From assembly GCF_019061185.1 (NCBI RefSeq), contig NZ_JAHQZU010000005.1:62001-126000 (forward strand): a stretch of DNA of 64,000 nt. Direction: 5' to 3'. The position numbers were made by a program, and so were the translations under genes. The DNA is from Paracoccus sp. Z118. GTDB taxonomy: Bacteria; Pseudomonadota; Alphaproteobacteria; Rhodobacterales; Rhodobacteraceae. Shown in pieces: positions 44,595-53,560 of the stretch (within the stretch, counting starts at the first letter, position 1; every line of letters begins with the position of its first letter). The notes beneath the pieces are model-generated. The model searched no databases, was not told the origin of the DNA, and worked only from the letters and a program-made list of their open reading frames with translations.

Positions 44595-45589
44595 TCCGCG
44601 TTCCACGCGTCGATGTATTCGTTCGTGTAAACCGCGCTCAGGTCCGGCAGCGGCGCTTCCAGATCGCCCGAGGCGACGAGGCTGTCCTGCCACGCGTCCC
44701 ACGCGGCCTGGTCCTGATAGCCGTAGCCCTTTTCCGGCTCGAACGGGGTCTGGCGCACGATGATCTGGTCGATCAGGGCGTTCGCGAACTCCGTGTCCTC
44801 GACCTCCTGCGGGTTCTCGGCGGCGATATGCTCGATCAGCTTCTCGCGGTTCGCCGGGTCGGCGGCCCATTTCGCGCCGCGGACCAGCGCGCGGCCGAAG
44901 CCCTCGACATCCTCGGGATTGGCGGCCAGCCATTCCTCGGAGGCGGCGAGCGAGTTGCCGAAGAACGTCTTGTATTTCTCGGGCGTGATCGGCGTCAGCT
45001 CGACCCCGCGCTGGTTCAGGATCGCCACGTCCGAGGTCGCGGCGGCATAGGCGTCGATGTCGTCGCGCAGGAACCCGGCCGTCGCCTGCCCGCCGTCACC
45101 CACGACGAGGAAGCTGTAATCCTCGCCCTCGGTCAGCCCGGCCTCGGTCAGGATCGAGCGCGCGAAGGCCGCTTCCGCGCCGTCCGCCGTGCCGATGCCG
45201 ATGACGGTGCCCTTGAGGCCCGCAGGGTCGGTCACGTCCGAATCTGCCGGCACCACCAGCGAATAGGAGCTGAGCGGGTTCAGCCGATAGATCATCTTCA
45301 CCGGAACGTCCCGCGCCCGCGCCTGAAGGAAGGGACCCGCGCCGGGGTTGCCCACCTGCGCCTGACCGGCGGCCAGCGCCTGCAGCACCGCGCCCGAGCC
45401 GTTCAGCGCCTCGATGTTCACGTTGACGCCTTCTTGCTCGAAATAGCCCTCGCCCTGCGCGGCGACGATCGGCAGCAGCAGGATGCCCGAGGGGTTCGGC
45501 ACCGCGACGGTGATGTCGCCGGCAAGGGCCGCGCCGGTCATCAGCGTGGCGATGGTGGCGGCAGCGGCAGTGATCTTGAAGTGACGCAT
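44591..45589 (-). CDS. ABC transporter substrate-binding protein (NMT1/SsuA-like)
   Basis: The 332-residue protein has a signal peptide (MRHFKITAAAATIATLMTGA, ending ALAG) and an NMT1/THI5-type periplasmic binding fold: GILLLPIVAAQGEGYFEQEG, GSGAVLQALAAGQAQVGN, and LKGTVIGIGTADGAEAAFAR. It captures the ligand for the downstream ATPase and permease. The ligand cannot be read from the sequence; the family takes up sulfonates, pyrimidines, nitrate or aromatic acids. A GntR regulator gene is divergent. Confidence 0.9.
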   Translation of the reverse strand: MRHFKITAAAATIATLMTGAALAGDITVAVPNPSGILLLPIVAAQGEGYFEQEGVNVNIEALNGSGAVLQALAAGQAQVGNPGAGPFLQARARDVPVKMIYRLNPLSSYSLVVPADSDVTDPAGLKGTVIGIGTADGAEAAFARSILTEAGLTEGEDYSFLVVGDGGQATAGFLRDDIDAYAAATSDVAILNQRGVELTPITPEKYKTFFGNSLAASEEWLAANPEDVEGFGRALVRGAKWAADPANREKLIEHIAAENPQEVEDTEFANALIDQIIVRQTPFEPEKGYGYQDQAAWDAWQDSLVASGDLEAPLPDLSAVYTNEYIDAWNAE

Positions 45590-45632
45590 CTCTTCCCTCC
45601 CAAGAAGAATGGTTTATCCTGTTCTCAAGTTG

Positions 45633-45645
45633 TAATAATCCATTA
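45633..45645. promoter_or_regulatory. Candidate operator between importer operon and GntR regulator
   Basis: TAAT-AATCC-ATTA lies in the A+T-rich 97-base divergent region. FCD-type GntR proteins bind short A+T-rich dyads in such positions. The match is short, so this is a position-based suggestion. Confidence 0.25.
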
Positions 45646-45686
45646 TCCGGCGTGTCAACCCGCGCGGATGAGGGAATGGGGGAGCG

Positions 45687-46391
45687 ATGACGAGAGTTTC
45701 GGCCGATGACGGCGCGCACCGGACGGCGGCAAGCCGGATCGCGGCGGAATTGCGGGCCGAGATCCTGCAGGGGATGCTCGCGCCGGGCGCCCGGCTGAAG
45801 GTCAGCGCGTTGCAGAGCCGATTCGACACGGCGATCAACCCGATCCGCGAGGGGCTGAACCGGCTTGTCTCCGAGGGGCTGGTGGAGCTTGTGGACCACA
45901 AGGGCTTCTCGGTCGCCGACATCTCGCTGGACGCCTGGCGCGACATTCTGGAGGCCCGCTGCATGATCGAGGCGGCGGCGTTCGAGCGGTCGATCCGCAA
46001 CCCCGACGATGCCTGGCGCGACGAGATCGCCATCTCGCTGCACCGGCTGCTGCGGACGCCCCGTTTCACCGACGAGCGGGCGCGCCTGCCGAACCCTGAC
46101 TGGGAGAAGATCCACCACCGCTTCCACCGGGCCCTGATCGCCCGCTGCGGATCGCACGAGGTGATCGCCATCTGCGACAGCCTGCGCCGCAAGGCCGACC
46201 GCTACCGGGCGCTTGCCGGCAAGTCGCAGAAGGCCCGCACGAACTACAACGACGAACACGAGATGATGGCCAACCACGCGCTGGATGGCGACGCCGCCCG
46301 CGCCGTGCGGATACTGGTCGATCACTACCGCGCGACGCTGTCGGTCGTCGAACGCTACTTCGCCGACGGCAGGGACGGCAGGGACGGCTGA
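45687..46391 (+). CDS. GntR family regulator, FCD subfamily
   Basis: The 234-residue protein has an N-terminal winged helix (SRIAAELRAEILQGMLAPGA, FDTAINPIREGLNRLVSEGL) and a helical FCD ligand domain with likely metal ligands in DWEKIHHRFHRALI and DEHEMMANHALDGD. It probably represses the divergent importer/FAA-hydrolase operon and responds to its substrate or product. The C-terminal tail repeats GRDGRDG. Confidence 0.88.
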   Translation: MTRVSADDGAHRTAASRIAAELRAEILQGMLAPGARLKVSALQSRFDTAINPIREGLNRLVSEGLVELVDHKGFSVADISLDAWRDILEARCMIEAAAFERSIRNPDDAWRDEIAISLHRLLRTPRFTDERARLPNPDWEKIHHRFHRALIARCGSHEVIAICDSLRRKADRYRALAGKSQKARTNYNDEHEMMANHALDGDAARAVRILVDHYRATLSVVERYFADGRDGRDG

Positions 46392-46558
46392 CCGGCGTCG
46401 GCCGGGCGGGCGGGGCGGTCCTCCACGACCCGGACCCGCGGCATCAGGACGCCCCTAGAGAAACCCTCGGGCATTGGATAAGTAGCGACGATCGGATCGC
46501 GCCGCTGCGGGCGGCCTTACCGGCGGCGGGTGCAAGCGGAACTGAGGGAATGCAGGTG

Positions 46559-47659
46559 ATGGCCGTAGCCCCGGCAGCATCTCTTGAGCTTGAGAGAGTG
46601 TCCCGCGAGTTCTCGGGCCGCAGGGTGCTGGCGGATATCTCGCTGGCGATTCCGCCGGGCAGGATCACCTGTCTGCTGGGGGAATCCGGTTGCGGCAAAT
46701 CGACGCTGCTGCGGATCATCGCGGGCGTCGATCGTCCCGACAGCGGCAGCATCCGCATGAACGGCGCCGAGATCGTCGGCCCCGGCCGGTTCGTCGAGCC
46801 GGAAAGCCGCATGATCGGGTTCATGTTCCAGGACTACGCGCTGTTTCCACATCTCAGCGTTGCCGAGAACCTCGCCTTCGGCCTGCGCCACCTGTCCAGG
46901 GCCGACCAGCGCCGCCGCGTCGCCGAGGTGGTCGAGCGGATCGGCCTTGGCCATCTGATCGACCGCTACCCCCATTCGCTGTCGGGCGGCGAGCAGCAGC
47001 GCGTCGCGCTGGCCCGCGCGCTCGCCCCGCGCCCGGCGATCCTGCTGATGGACGAGCCGTTCTCGAACCTCGATCAGGGCCTGCGCGAGCGGGTCCGGCG
47101 CGAGACGCTGGACACGCTGCGCCGGATGGGCACCACCGCCATCATCGTCACCCACGACCCGCAGGAGGCGCTGGCCGTCGGCGATCTGATCGTGCTGATG
47201 CGGGCGGGCCGGATCGAGCAGGTCGGCACGCCGTTCGAGATCTACGACCGGCCGACATCGCCCTATGCGGCCGAGTTCATGGGCCCCTGCAACCGTCTGA
47301 CCGGGCTGTGGCGCGAGGGCCGGATCGAAACGCCCATCGGCACCTTCCCGGCCCGGCTCGATTTGCCGGAAGGGACGCTGGCGCTGGCCTGCATCCGCCC
47401 GCAGGCGCTGTCGATCGGACCGGACGGGGACGGCATCTCGGCCCGCGTGGTCGCCAAGACGTTCATCGGCGAAAGCGAGCAGATCGACGTCATGGTCCAC
47501 CCGCTGGGCGAGACGCTGCGGATGCACAGCCATGTGCGGATTCCGATGGAGATCGGCGAGAAGGTCAGCCTGCAGCTGAACGGGGCGCAGATCCACGTCT
47601 TCGCCAACGAGAACGGCGGCGTCCGAAAGATTCCGAACTTGAGAGAAATGCTAGACTGA
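46559..47659 (+). CDS. fbpC: ABC transporter ATP-binding protein, Fe(3+)/FbpC-like
   Basis: The protein of about 366 residues has Walker A LLGESGCGKSTLLRIIAG, Q-loop MIGFMFQDYALFPHLS, signature LSGGEQQRVALARALAPRP, Walker B ILLMDEPFSNLD and H-loop IIVTHDPQEAL. A TOBE-type C-terminal domain follows. Together with the next two genes it forms an FbpABC/FutABC ferric-iron importer. Two starts are possible, ATG 46550 or 46559; the GAGGGA site abuts the first, so the second is used here. Confidence 0.85.
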   Translation: MAVAPAASLELERVSREFSGRRVLADISLAIPPGRITCLLGESGCGKSTLLRIIAGVDRPDSGSIRMNGAEIVGPGRFVEPESRMIGFMFQDYALFPHLSVAENLAFGLRHLSRADQRRRVAEVVERIGLGHLIDRYPHSLSGGEQQRVALARALAPRPAILLMDEPFSNLDQGLRERVRRETLDTLRRMGTTAIIVTHDPQEALAVGDLIVLMRAGRIEQVGTPFEIYDRPTSPYAAEFMGPCNRLTGLWREGRIETPIGTFPARLDLPEGTLALACIRPQALSIGPDGDGISARVVAKTFIGESEQIDVMVHPLGETLRMHSHVRIPMEIGEKVSLQLNGAQIHVFANENGGVRKIPNLREMLD

Positions 47660-47714
47660 CGATTTCAGTTGGGTATAGTCGGCGCGATCTCTCTCTCAGA
47701 GGCTTGAACAACTC

Positions 47715-48737
47715 ATGAAAACCCGTCCGACTGCCATGCGCGCCATTCTCGCGAGCGCCGCCATTCTCGTCGCCGGCACCGCGTCCGCGCAGGAACTGAA
47801 CCTTTACACCTCGCGCGAGCCGGGGCTGGTCGAGCCGCTGCTTCAGGCCTTCACCGAATCGACCGGCATCAAGGTCAACACGGTGTTCCTCAAGGACGGT
47901 CTGGCCGAGCGGGTGGCGTCCGAAGGCGAAAGCTCGCCCGCGGACGTGCTGATGGCGGTGGATGTCGGCAACCTCGTCGATCTGGTCGAGCGCGATCTGA
48001 CCCAGCCGGTCGAATCGGACATCCTGACCTCGGCCGTCCCCGAGAACCTGCGCGATCCGGGGAACGAGTGGTTCGCCCTGTCGATGCGCGCCCGCGTCGT
48101 CTATGCGGCCAACGACATCGATCTGGACGCCATCACCTATGAGCAGCTGGCCGACCCCGAATGGAAGGGCCGGATCTGCGTCCGCTCGGGCCAGCACCCC
48201 TACAACACGGCGCTGTTCTCGGCCTTCATGGCGCATCACGGCGCGGCCGAGACCGAGGAATGGCTGACCGGCCTCAAGTCCAACCTCGCCCGCAAGGCGG
48301 GCGGCGGCGACCGCGACGGGGCCAAGGACATCCTCGGCGGCATCTGCGACATCGCGGTGGCGAACTCCTATTACGTCGGGCTGATGCGCTCGGGCCGCGG
48401 CGGGGACGAGCAGAAGGCCTGGGGCGAGGCGATCAACGTGATCCTGCCGACCTTCGAGGATGGCGGCACCCATGTGAACATCAGCGGCGCGGCGGTCGCG
48501 AAACACGCCCCCAACCGCGACGAGGCGGTGCAGCTGCTGGAATATCTCGTGTCGGACGAGGCGCAGAAGATCTATGCCGAGGCGAATTACGAATATCCGG
48601 TGAAGCCGGGGGCTGCCATCGACCCGATCATCGCGACCATCGGAGAGCTGAACGTCGATCCGGTGCCGCTGACGGAGATCGTGAAGAACCGCAAGGAAGC
48701 CAGCGAGCTCGTCGATCGCGTCGGCTTCGACAACTGA
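47715..48737 (+). CDS. fbpA: Fe(3+) ABC transporter substrate-binding protein
   Basis: The 340-residue protein has a signal peptide (MKTRPTAMRAILASAAILVA, ending TASAQ) and the ferric-binding-protein pattern: LNLYTSREPGLVEPLLQAFT, ADVLMAVDVGNLVDLVERDL and IAVANSYYVGLMRSG. The paired tyrosines in NSYYVG match the iron ligands of FbpA/FutA. It delivers ferric iron in the periplasm to the downstream permease. Iron-responsive control is expected, but no clear Fur, Irr or RirA site was found. Confidence 0.9.
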   Translation: MKTRPTAMRAILASAAILVAGTASAQELNLYTSREPGLVEPLLQAFTESTGIKVNTVFLKDGLAERVASEGESSPADVLMAVDVGNLVDLVERDLTQPVESDILTSAVPENLRDPGNEWFALSMRARVVYAANDIDLDAITYEQLADPEWKGRICVRSGQHPYNTALFSAFMAHHGAAETEEWLTGLKSNLARKAGGGDRDGAKDILGGICDIAVANSYYVGLMRSGRGGDEQKAWGEAINVILPTFEDGGTHVNISGAAVAKHAPNRDEAVQLLEYLVSDEAQKIYAEANYEYPVKPGAAIDPIIATIGELNVDPVPLTEIVKNRKEASELVDRVGFDN

Positions 48738-48762
48738 GCCGGCGACGGGGCCGTGGTTCCAC

Positions 48763-50442
48763 ATGACGGCCGAGCTGACGCATAGCGAACGCCCGACCAG
48801 AGCCTTCCGCCTCGGCGGCAGGCTCTGGCTCGTCGGCAGCCTGCTGGTCGCGGGACTGGTTCTCGTCCCCGTGCTGGCGCTGGTCTGGCAGGCGGCGCAG
48901 GGGTCCGAGGGGCTGTGGTCCCACCTGTCGCGGCATGTCCTGCCGCACGCGCTGGGGCAGACCGCAATGCTGATGGCGGGGGTCGGGGTGCTGACCGCCG
49001 TGATCGGCACGTCGATGGCGTGGCTGGTGACGGCCTATGATTTCCGGGGCCGGCGGATGCTGGAATGGGCGCTGCTGCTGCCGCTGGCGGTGCCGACCTA
49101 CATCGTCGCCTATGCCTATCTGGACCTGCTGCACCCGCTGGGGCCGCTTCAGTCGATGGTGCGGGCGGTCCTTGGCTATGACAGCCCGCGCCAGTTCCGC
49201 CTGCCCGACATCCGCTCGATGCCCGGCGCGATCGGGCTGCTGAGCCTCGTGCTTTATCCCTATGTCTATCTGCCCACGCGGGCGATGTTCATGACCCAGG
49301 CCGCCAATCTGGTCGAGGTCGCCCGTACGCTGGGCACCAGCCGCAGCCGCATCTTCCGCCGGGTCGCCCTGCCGTTGGCCCGCCCGGCCATCGCGGTGGG
49401 GGTGAGCCTCGCGCTGATGGAGACGCTGAACGACATAGGCGCGTCCGAGTTCCTGGGCGTGCGGTCGCTGACGATCTCGGTCTATACGACATGGGTCACG
49501 CGGTCGGACCTGCCGGGGGCGGCGCAGATCTCGCTGGCGATGCTGCTGCTGGTCGTGGCGCTGATCTCGCTGGAGCGGTGGGCGCGGCGGCGTCAGCGCT
49601 ATTCCATCACCGCGCAGCGGGCGCGCAGCTTCGCGCGCCAGCCGCTGACCGGGCGGGCAGGGCTGGCGGCGCTCGGCCTCGGCCTGCTGCCGGTGGTGTT
49701 CGGCTTCCTGCTGCCGGCCTTTCACCTCGCGGTCGAGGCGTGGCAGCGCTTCCAGTTCGCGGGCCTGTCCGACCGGCTGCTGATCGAGGCGCGCAACACC
49801 TTCGTCCTGTCCGCCTGCGCCACCGTGGCGGTGCTGGTCAGCGGGCTGGTCGTCGCCTATGCCGCGCGCGTGTTTCCGCAGCGGGGCATGCAGTTCGTCC
49901 ATCGCGCGGCGTCCGTCGGCTATGCCATGCCCGGCACGATCCTTGCCCTCGGCATCCTGATCGTCGCCGCCGGGCTGGACCGCTGGATCGGCCAGACCGC
50001 GAAGGGCCTGTTCGGCATCGACCCGGGCCTGATCCTGATCGGATCGGGTATCGCGCTCGGCTATGCCTATCTGGCCCGCTTTCTCGCCATCTCCATCGGC
50101 TCGGTCGAGGCGGGGCTGACCCGCATCCCCCGCAGCTACGACCAGTCGGCGCGGACGCTGGGGCATGGGGTCACGGGGATGCTGCGCCACGTCCACCTGC
50201 CGCTGTCAAAGGCGGCGCTGGCCGCCGCCGGGCTGCTGGTCTTCGTGGACTGCATGAAGGAACTGTCGGCGACCCTGCTGCTGCGGCCGCTGAACTTCGA
50301 GACGCTGGCGACGCACCTCTACGGAGAGGCGGCGCGGGGCACCTATGAGGAAGCCTCGATCGCCGCATGGGCCATCGTGCTGGTGGGCATCCTGCCGGTC
50401 GTGCTGCTTGCCCGCGTGGGCCGGGGCGGCCCGCGGGCGTGA
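48763..50442 (+). CDS. fbpB: Fe(3+) ABC transporter permease, fused double-domain type
   Basis: The 559-residue membrane protein contains two permease domains in tandem, each with a coupling loop: NLVEVARTLGTSRSRIFRRV (first half) and YDQSARTLGHGVTGMLRHVH (second half). This duplicated layout is typical of FbpB/FutB. It lies 25 bases after the binding-protein gene and ends the operon. The downstream 362 bases contain only a decayed gene fragment on the other strand. Confidence 0.9.
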   Translation: MTAELTHSERPTRAFRLGGRLWLVGSLLVAGLVLVPVLALVWQAAQGSEGLWSHLSRHVLPHALGQTAMLMAGVGVLTAVIGTSMAWLVTAYDFRGRRMLEWALLLPLAVPTYIVAYAYLDLLHPLGPLQSMVRAVLGYDSPRQFRLPDIRSMPGAIGLLSLVLYPYVYLPTRAMFMTQAANLVEVARTLGTSRSRIFRRVALPLARPAIAVGVSLALMETLNDIGASEFLGVRSLTISVYTTWVTRSDLPGAAQISLAMLLLVVALISLERWARRRQRYSITAQRARSFARQPLTGRAGLAALGLGLLPVVFGFLLPAFHLAVEAWQRFQFAGLSDRLLIEARNTFVLSACATVAVLVSGLVVAYAARVFPQRGMQFVHRAASVGYAMPGTILALGILIVAAGLDRWIGQTAKGLFGIDPGLILIGSGIALGYAYLARFLAISIGSVEAGLTRIPRSYDQSARTLGHGVTGMLRHVHLPLSKAALAAAGLLVFVDCMKELSATLLLRPLNFETLATHLYGEAARGTYEEASIAAWAIVLVGILPVVLLARVGRGGPRA

Positions 50443-50597
50443 ATGGCGGGGCAGGGCAGTCCCTGCTGACCAGCCCTTTCGCCGCCCGCACACAGCGCCG
50501 CGCCACGGTGAAACGGCAAGAACACCGGAGAGCTTCCGCCCGCGGGCGAGCCTGCCACGCTCACCCCAGCCGCTCGGTTCCCCACCCGGCCTGCGAC
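50443..50597. other. Non-coding gap after the iron transporter operon
   Basis: No credible gene, RNA or strong hairpin is visible in these 155 bases between the fbpB stop and the SDR remnant. Short open frames here overlap each other and lack recognisable sequence. Together with the remnant it makes the longest gene-free stretch in the window (50443-50804). Confidence 0.6.
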
Positions 50598-50764
50598 CTA
50601 GGACATGTTGATGATCGACGGATTGGCGCTTTCCCGCAGCAGCGGAACGGCCGCGCCGGTGGTCACGAATGGCGAGACCAGGCAGATCGCCAGCGTCGCC
50701 TCCCACTGCTCCAGCGCGATGGCGGTGTAGAAGGCGGATTCAAACAGCACGCCGTTTTGCGGAC
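50598..50764 (-). pseudogene. Remnant of a short-chain dehydrogenase/reductase gene
   Basis: On the minus strand an in-frame segment reads LEQWEATLAICLVSPFVTT and then AAVPLLRESANPSIINMS followed by TAG. This is the middle of a classical SDR (the stretch ending in the active-site serine strand), where the next residues should be the catalytic SerSer and later Tyr-x-x-x-Lys. Both the Rossmann start and the catalytic end are missing. It lies downstream of the RidA gene in the same orientation, so a former third gene of that operon has been truncated at both sides. Confidence 0.7.
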
Positions 50765-50804
50765 ACCGGGCACCAGCAGGCCCCTCGGTGCCCACCGCCC
50801 GTCT

Positions 50805-51239
50805 TCACCCCACCGCGGCGGTAAGCTGGATCTCGACCGGCGCGCCGCCCGGCAGTGTTGCGACGCCGACCGCCGCGCGGGCGCAGATGCCGGCATCGCC
50901 GAGCTTTTGCCGCAGGAAGGCCGAGGCGAAATCGGCCAGCTTGGAATGGGCGGTGAAGCCGTTCTCGGCGGCGATATAGACCGTCATCCCCAGGATCGCG
51001 CCCAGTTCCTCGCCGTCCGCAAGGACGCCCCGCGCCGCCGTCAGCGCGTTGCTGCAGGCGAGCGCTACCGCCTCGCGATACTCCTCCAGCGGCGCATCCT
51101 TGCGGACGGGGCCTAAGGCGATCAGCCTGCCATCGACCCGCGGGGTCATCCCCGAGGTCACGATGATGCCGCCGCCGCGCCGGGCGGGGACGTAGTCCCC
51201 TTGCGGCACGGGGGCGCCGTGGGCGGGGGCGGCGATCAC
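50805..51239 (-). CDS. RidA/YjgF/UK114 family protein
   Basis: The 144-residue protein shows the RidA fold: VPARRGGGIIVTSGMTPRVD, ACSNALTAARGVLADGEELG, VYIAAENGFTAHSKLADFAS, ARAAVGVATLPGGAPVEIQL. The arginine in ARAAVGVATLP matches the conserved substrate-binding residue. RidA proteins hydrolyse reactive enamine/imine intermediates released by PLP enzymes. The GTG start overlaps the stop of the aminotransferase gene, matching that role. Confidence 0.87.
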   Translation of the reverse strand: MIAAPAHGAPVPQGDYVPARRGGGIIVTSGMTPRVDGRLIALGPVRKDAPLEEYREAVALACSNALTAARGVLADGEELGAILGMTVYIAAENGFTAHSKLADFASAFLRQKLGDAGICARAAVGVATLPGGAPVEIQLTAAVG

Positions 51240-52444
51240 GCGCGATACCGCTCGACCAGCGCGGCGATGCGCTCGACCGCCGACACCGCCGCCGCATGGT
51301 CCTGCGAGAAGTTCAGCCGCACCGAATCCGCGCTGTGCGGGCTGAACTCGGTCCCCGGCGTGACGACCACCTTCGCCTGAAACCGCAGCGCCTTGACGAA
51401 CTCGGCGGGCGCGATGCTCAGCGCGGGCAGGGCGGGGAACAGGTAGCTGCCGGCCTGCGGCGAGCGGACCTTGCAGCCGGGAATGCCGCGGAACAGCGCG
51501 ATCAGGTCGTCGCGGATCGCCTGGTGCTGGCGGATGCGATCGGCCATCCAACCCGCGGGCTCGTTGAACCACGTCCGCAGCACGGCCTGCGAATAGCCCG
51601 GCGCGCGCAGCGAGACGATCGCCTGCAGTTTTTCCATCCGCCCGATGATCTCGGCCGGGCCGAAGGCCACGCCCAGGCGGTAGCCGCTGAGCGATTCCGT
51701 CTTGGACGGCCCCATGATCGTCACGACGTTTTCCGCCGCCGGGTGCGCCCGCAGATGGGTATAGGTCGCGCCCTCGAAGCGCAGGCGGGAATATAGCTGG
51801 TCCACGATCACCGTCGCGCCGTAACGGGCGGCAAGCGCGGCGATGGCGTCGATCTCCTCGGGGGAATAGACCACGCCCGCCGGGTTGTTGGGGTTCGAGA
51901 ACAGGAACACCCGCGCGCCCGCCTTGAACGCCGCCTCCAGTTCGTCGAGCTTCAGCCCGGCCTCATGCTCGGCCGCGTCCTGATAGGCAATCTGGACGGG
52001 GACCATATCGCCCTCGAAGAATTCCACCAGCTTGCGGTTGGCGAAGTAGTCGGGCTGCACGATGGCGACCTTGTCGCCCCGCGCGACGGTGGAGGCGACC
52101 GCGAGGAACAGCGCCCCCTGCGTGCCGGGGGTGATGATCAGCCCGTCCGTCGCATCGACCGGGGCGCCCGTGAACTCGGCCAGCCGCGCAGCCAGCGCCT
52201 CGCGGATCTCGGACCGGCCGCGATATTCGGTATAGGCCTGCGCCCCGCCTTCCTCGACGCCGGCCGCGAAGGCCTCGAACGCGCCGGGGGTCGGCTCGTG
52301 GGCGTCCACGTCGCCATGCGAGAAATCGACCATGCCGCCTTCCAGCAGGTCGCCGCGCAGGAAATCGGCCTCGCGCGACTGGCGCACCTCCTGTCCGGGG
52401 GCGTTGTCGGTGGCGAGCTTGAGGAACTTGTCCTGAATGGTCAT
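51236..52444 (-). CDS. Pyridoxal-phosphate-dependent aminotransferase, class I/II
   Basis: The 402-residue protein is a fold-type I aminotransferase. It shows the cofactor-binding GTQGALFLAVASTV, the SNPNNPAGVVYSPEE loop, the aspartate/tyrosine pair in VIVDQLYSRL, the Schiff-base lysine in MGPSKTESLSGYRLG and the carboxylate-binding arginine in SVRLNFS. The amino-acid substrate is not evident. It is coupled to RidA downstream and divergent from a LysR gene. The start at 52444 (MTIQDKFLKLATDN) is the first plausible one. Confidence 0.87.
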   Translation of the reverse strand: MTIQDKFLKLATDNAPGQEVRQSREADFLRGDLLEGGMVDFSHGDVDAHEPTPGAFEAFAAGVEEGGAQAYTEYRGRSEIREALAARLAEFTGAPVDATDGLIITPGTQGALFLAVASTVARGDKVAIVQPDYFANRKLVEFFEGDMVPVQIAYQDAAEHEAGLKLDELEAAFKAGARVFLFSNPNNPAGVVYSPEEIDAIAALAARYGATVIVDQLYSRLRFEGATYTHLRAHPAAENVVTIMGPSKTESLSGYRLGVAFGPAEIIGRMEKLQAIVSLRAPGYSQAVLRTWFNEPAGWMADRIRQHQAIRDDLIALFRGIPGCKVRSPQAGSYLFPALPALSIAPAEFVKALRFQAKVVVTPGTEFSPHSADSVRLNFSQDHAAAVSAVERIAALVERYRA

Positions 52445-52499
52445 CGGCGGTCTCCCGTATCTGGATTTGGGCGGAAGATAGCAGCGGGGCGGACGCAAG

Positions 52500-52533
52500 G
52501 GAAACTTGCTTTCCTGTCTTCAGATGATAGCAA
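52500..52533. promoter_or_regulatory. Candidate LysR binding region between aminotransferase and lysR genes
   Basis: GGAAA-CTTGC-TTTCC (52500-52514) overlaps a longer dyad TTGCT (52506-52510) and AGCAA (52529-52533). The region is A+T-richer than its flanks and is centred in the 94-base divergent spacer. LysR regulators usually act at such sites. This is inference from symmetry. Confidence 0.35.
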
Positions 52534-52538
52534 AGCTG

Positions 52539-53417
52539 ATGGATATCCGGTTTCTGGAAACCTTCATCACCATCGCCGATTGCGGCTCCATCGCCGAGGC
52601 CGCGCGGCGGCTGAACCGCACCCCGGCGGCGCTGGCGCAGCGCCTGCGCGCGCTGGAGCAGGATCTGGGCCATCCGCTGATCGTCCGCTCGGGCCGGACG
52701 GTGCAGCCCACGGCCGAGGGGCTGGCGATCCTGGATCACGCCCGCGCCCTGGTCGAAGGCGCGCGCGATCTGCGGGCGCTGGCCGCGCAGGACGTGCCGA
52801 CCGGGCAGCTTCGGCTGGGGGCGACGGCGACCTCGCTGACCGGCCTCATGCCGTCGATCATCATGGAACTGAGCGCCCGCCACCCGGCGCTGGAGTATTT
52901 CGTGCAGCCGGGATCGTCGGTGGACCTCTATCACCGCGTGGTCGAGGGCGATCTGGACGCCGCCATCATCGTCCGCCCGCAATTCGCCATCCCGAAATCG
53001 GCCGACTGGCTGACCATCCGCGACGAGCCGCTGGTCCTCCTCGCCCCCGAACGGGCGGCGGACGAGGGGCCGCACGAGGCGATCCGGCAGTCCCGCTTCA
53101 TCCGCTACGACCGCAACCAGTGGGGCGGGCAGCTGGTGGACAGATACCTGCGCGATCACGGGCTGGCGGTGCGCGAGTGGCTGGAGCTTGACGCGCTGGA
53201 CGCCATCGCCGCGCTGGTGGATCGCGGCCTCGGCGTGGCGATCGTGCCCGATTGGGCGCCCCCTTGGCCCGAGGGGCTGCGGTTGCGGAAAACGCGGCTT
53301 TCGGGCGGATACATGCGCCAGATGGGGGTGATCTGGCGCCGCGCGGGCGCGCGCCATGCGGCAGTGCGAGCCTTCGTGGCGGCCTGCGGCGGGGGTGAGG
53401 GGCAGACGCAGCCGTAG
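52539..53417 (+). CDS. LysR family transcriptional regulator
   Basis: The 292-residue protein starts MDIRFLETFITIADCGSIAE and continues RLNRTPAALAQRLRALEQDL, the LysR winged helix, followed by a periplasmic-binding-like effector domain. It probably controls the divergent aminotransferase-RidA operon. In-frame ATGs at 52506 and 52524 exist upstream, but no start has a strong ribosome site; 52539 gives the standard LysR N-terminus. Confidence 0.87.
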   Translation: MDIRFLETFITIADCGSIAEAARRLNRTPAALAQRLRALEQDLGHPLIVRSGRTVQPTAEGLAILDHARALVEGARDLRALAAQDVPTGQLRLGATATSLTGLMPSIIMELSARHPALEYFVQPGSSVDLYHRVVEGDLDAAIIVRPQFAIPKSADWLTIRDEPLVLLAPERAADEGPHEAIRQSRFIRYDRNQWGGQLVDRYLRDHGLAVREWLELDALDAIAALVDRGLGVAIVPDWAPPWPEGLRLRKTRLSGGYMRQMGVIWRRAGARHAAVRAFVAACGGGEGQTQP

Positions 53418-53446
53418 CGCAGCGGCCCCGCCGGAGCCGTCCCGCA

Positions 53447-53476
53447 TTGACACACGGACCCCTTCGAGGGCAGAAC
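53447..53476 (+). promoter_or_regulatory. Possible promoter of the sulfur operon
   Basis: A perfect TTGACA (53447-53452) is followed after 18 bases by CAGAAC (53471-53476), a weak -10 element. It lies about 85 bases before the first gene of the sulfur operon. Only the -35 is convincing. Confidence 0.3.
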
Positions 53477-53560
53477 ACAAGGAAGGCCGCGGATGCGCCT
53501 TGGTTCTTTCATGCCCCGGCGGGGCTGCCCAGGTTCGGACATCTGCAAGTCGGAGAGCGC

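Noticed and set aside
46392..46558. Fur, Irr or RirA site upstream of the iron importer
   Set aside because: No clear match to the known iron-responsive boxes could be seen; TGA/TCA spacings do not fit.
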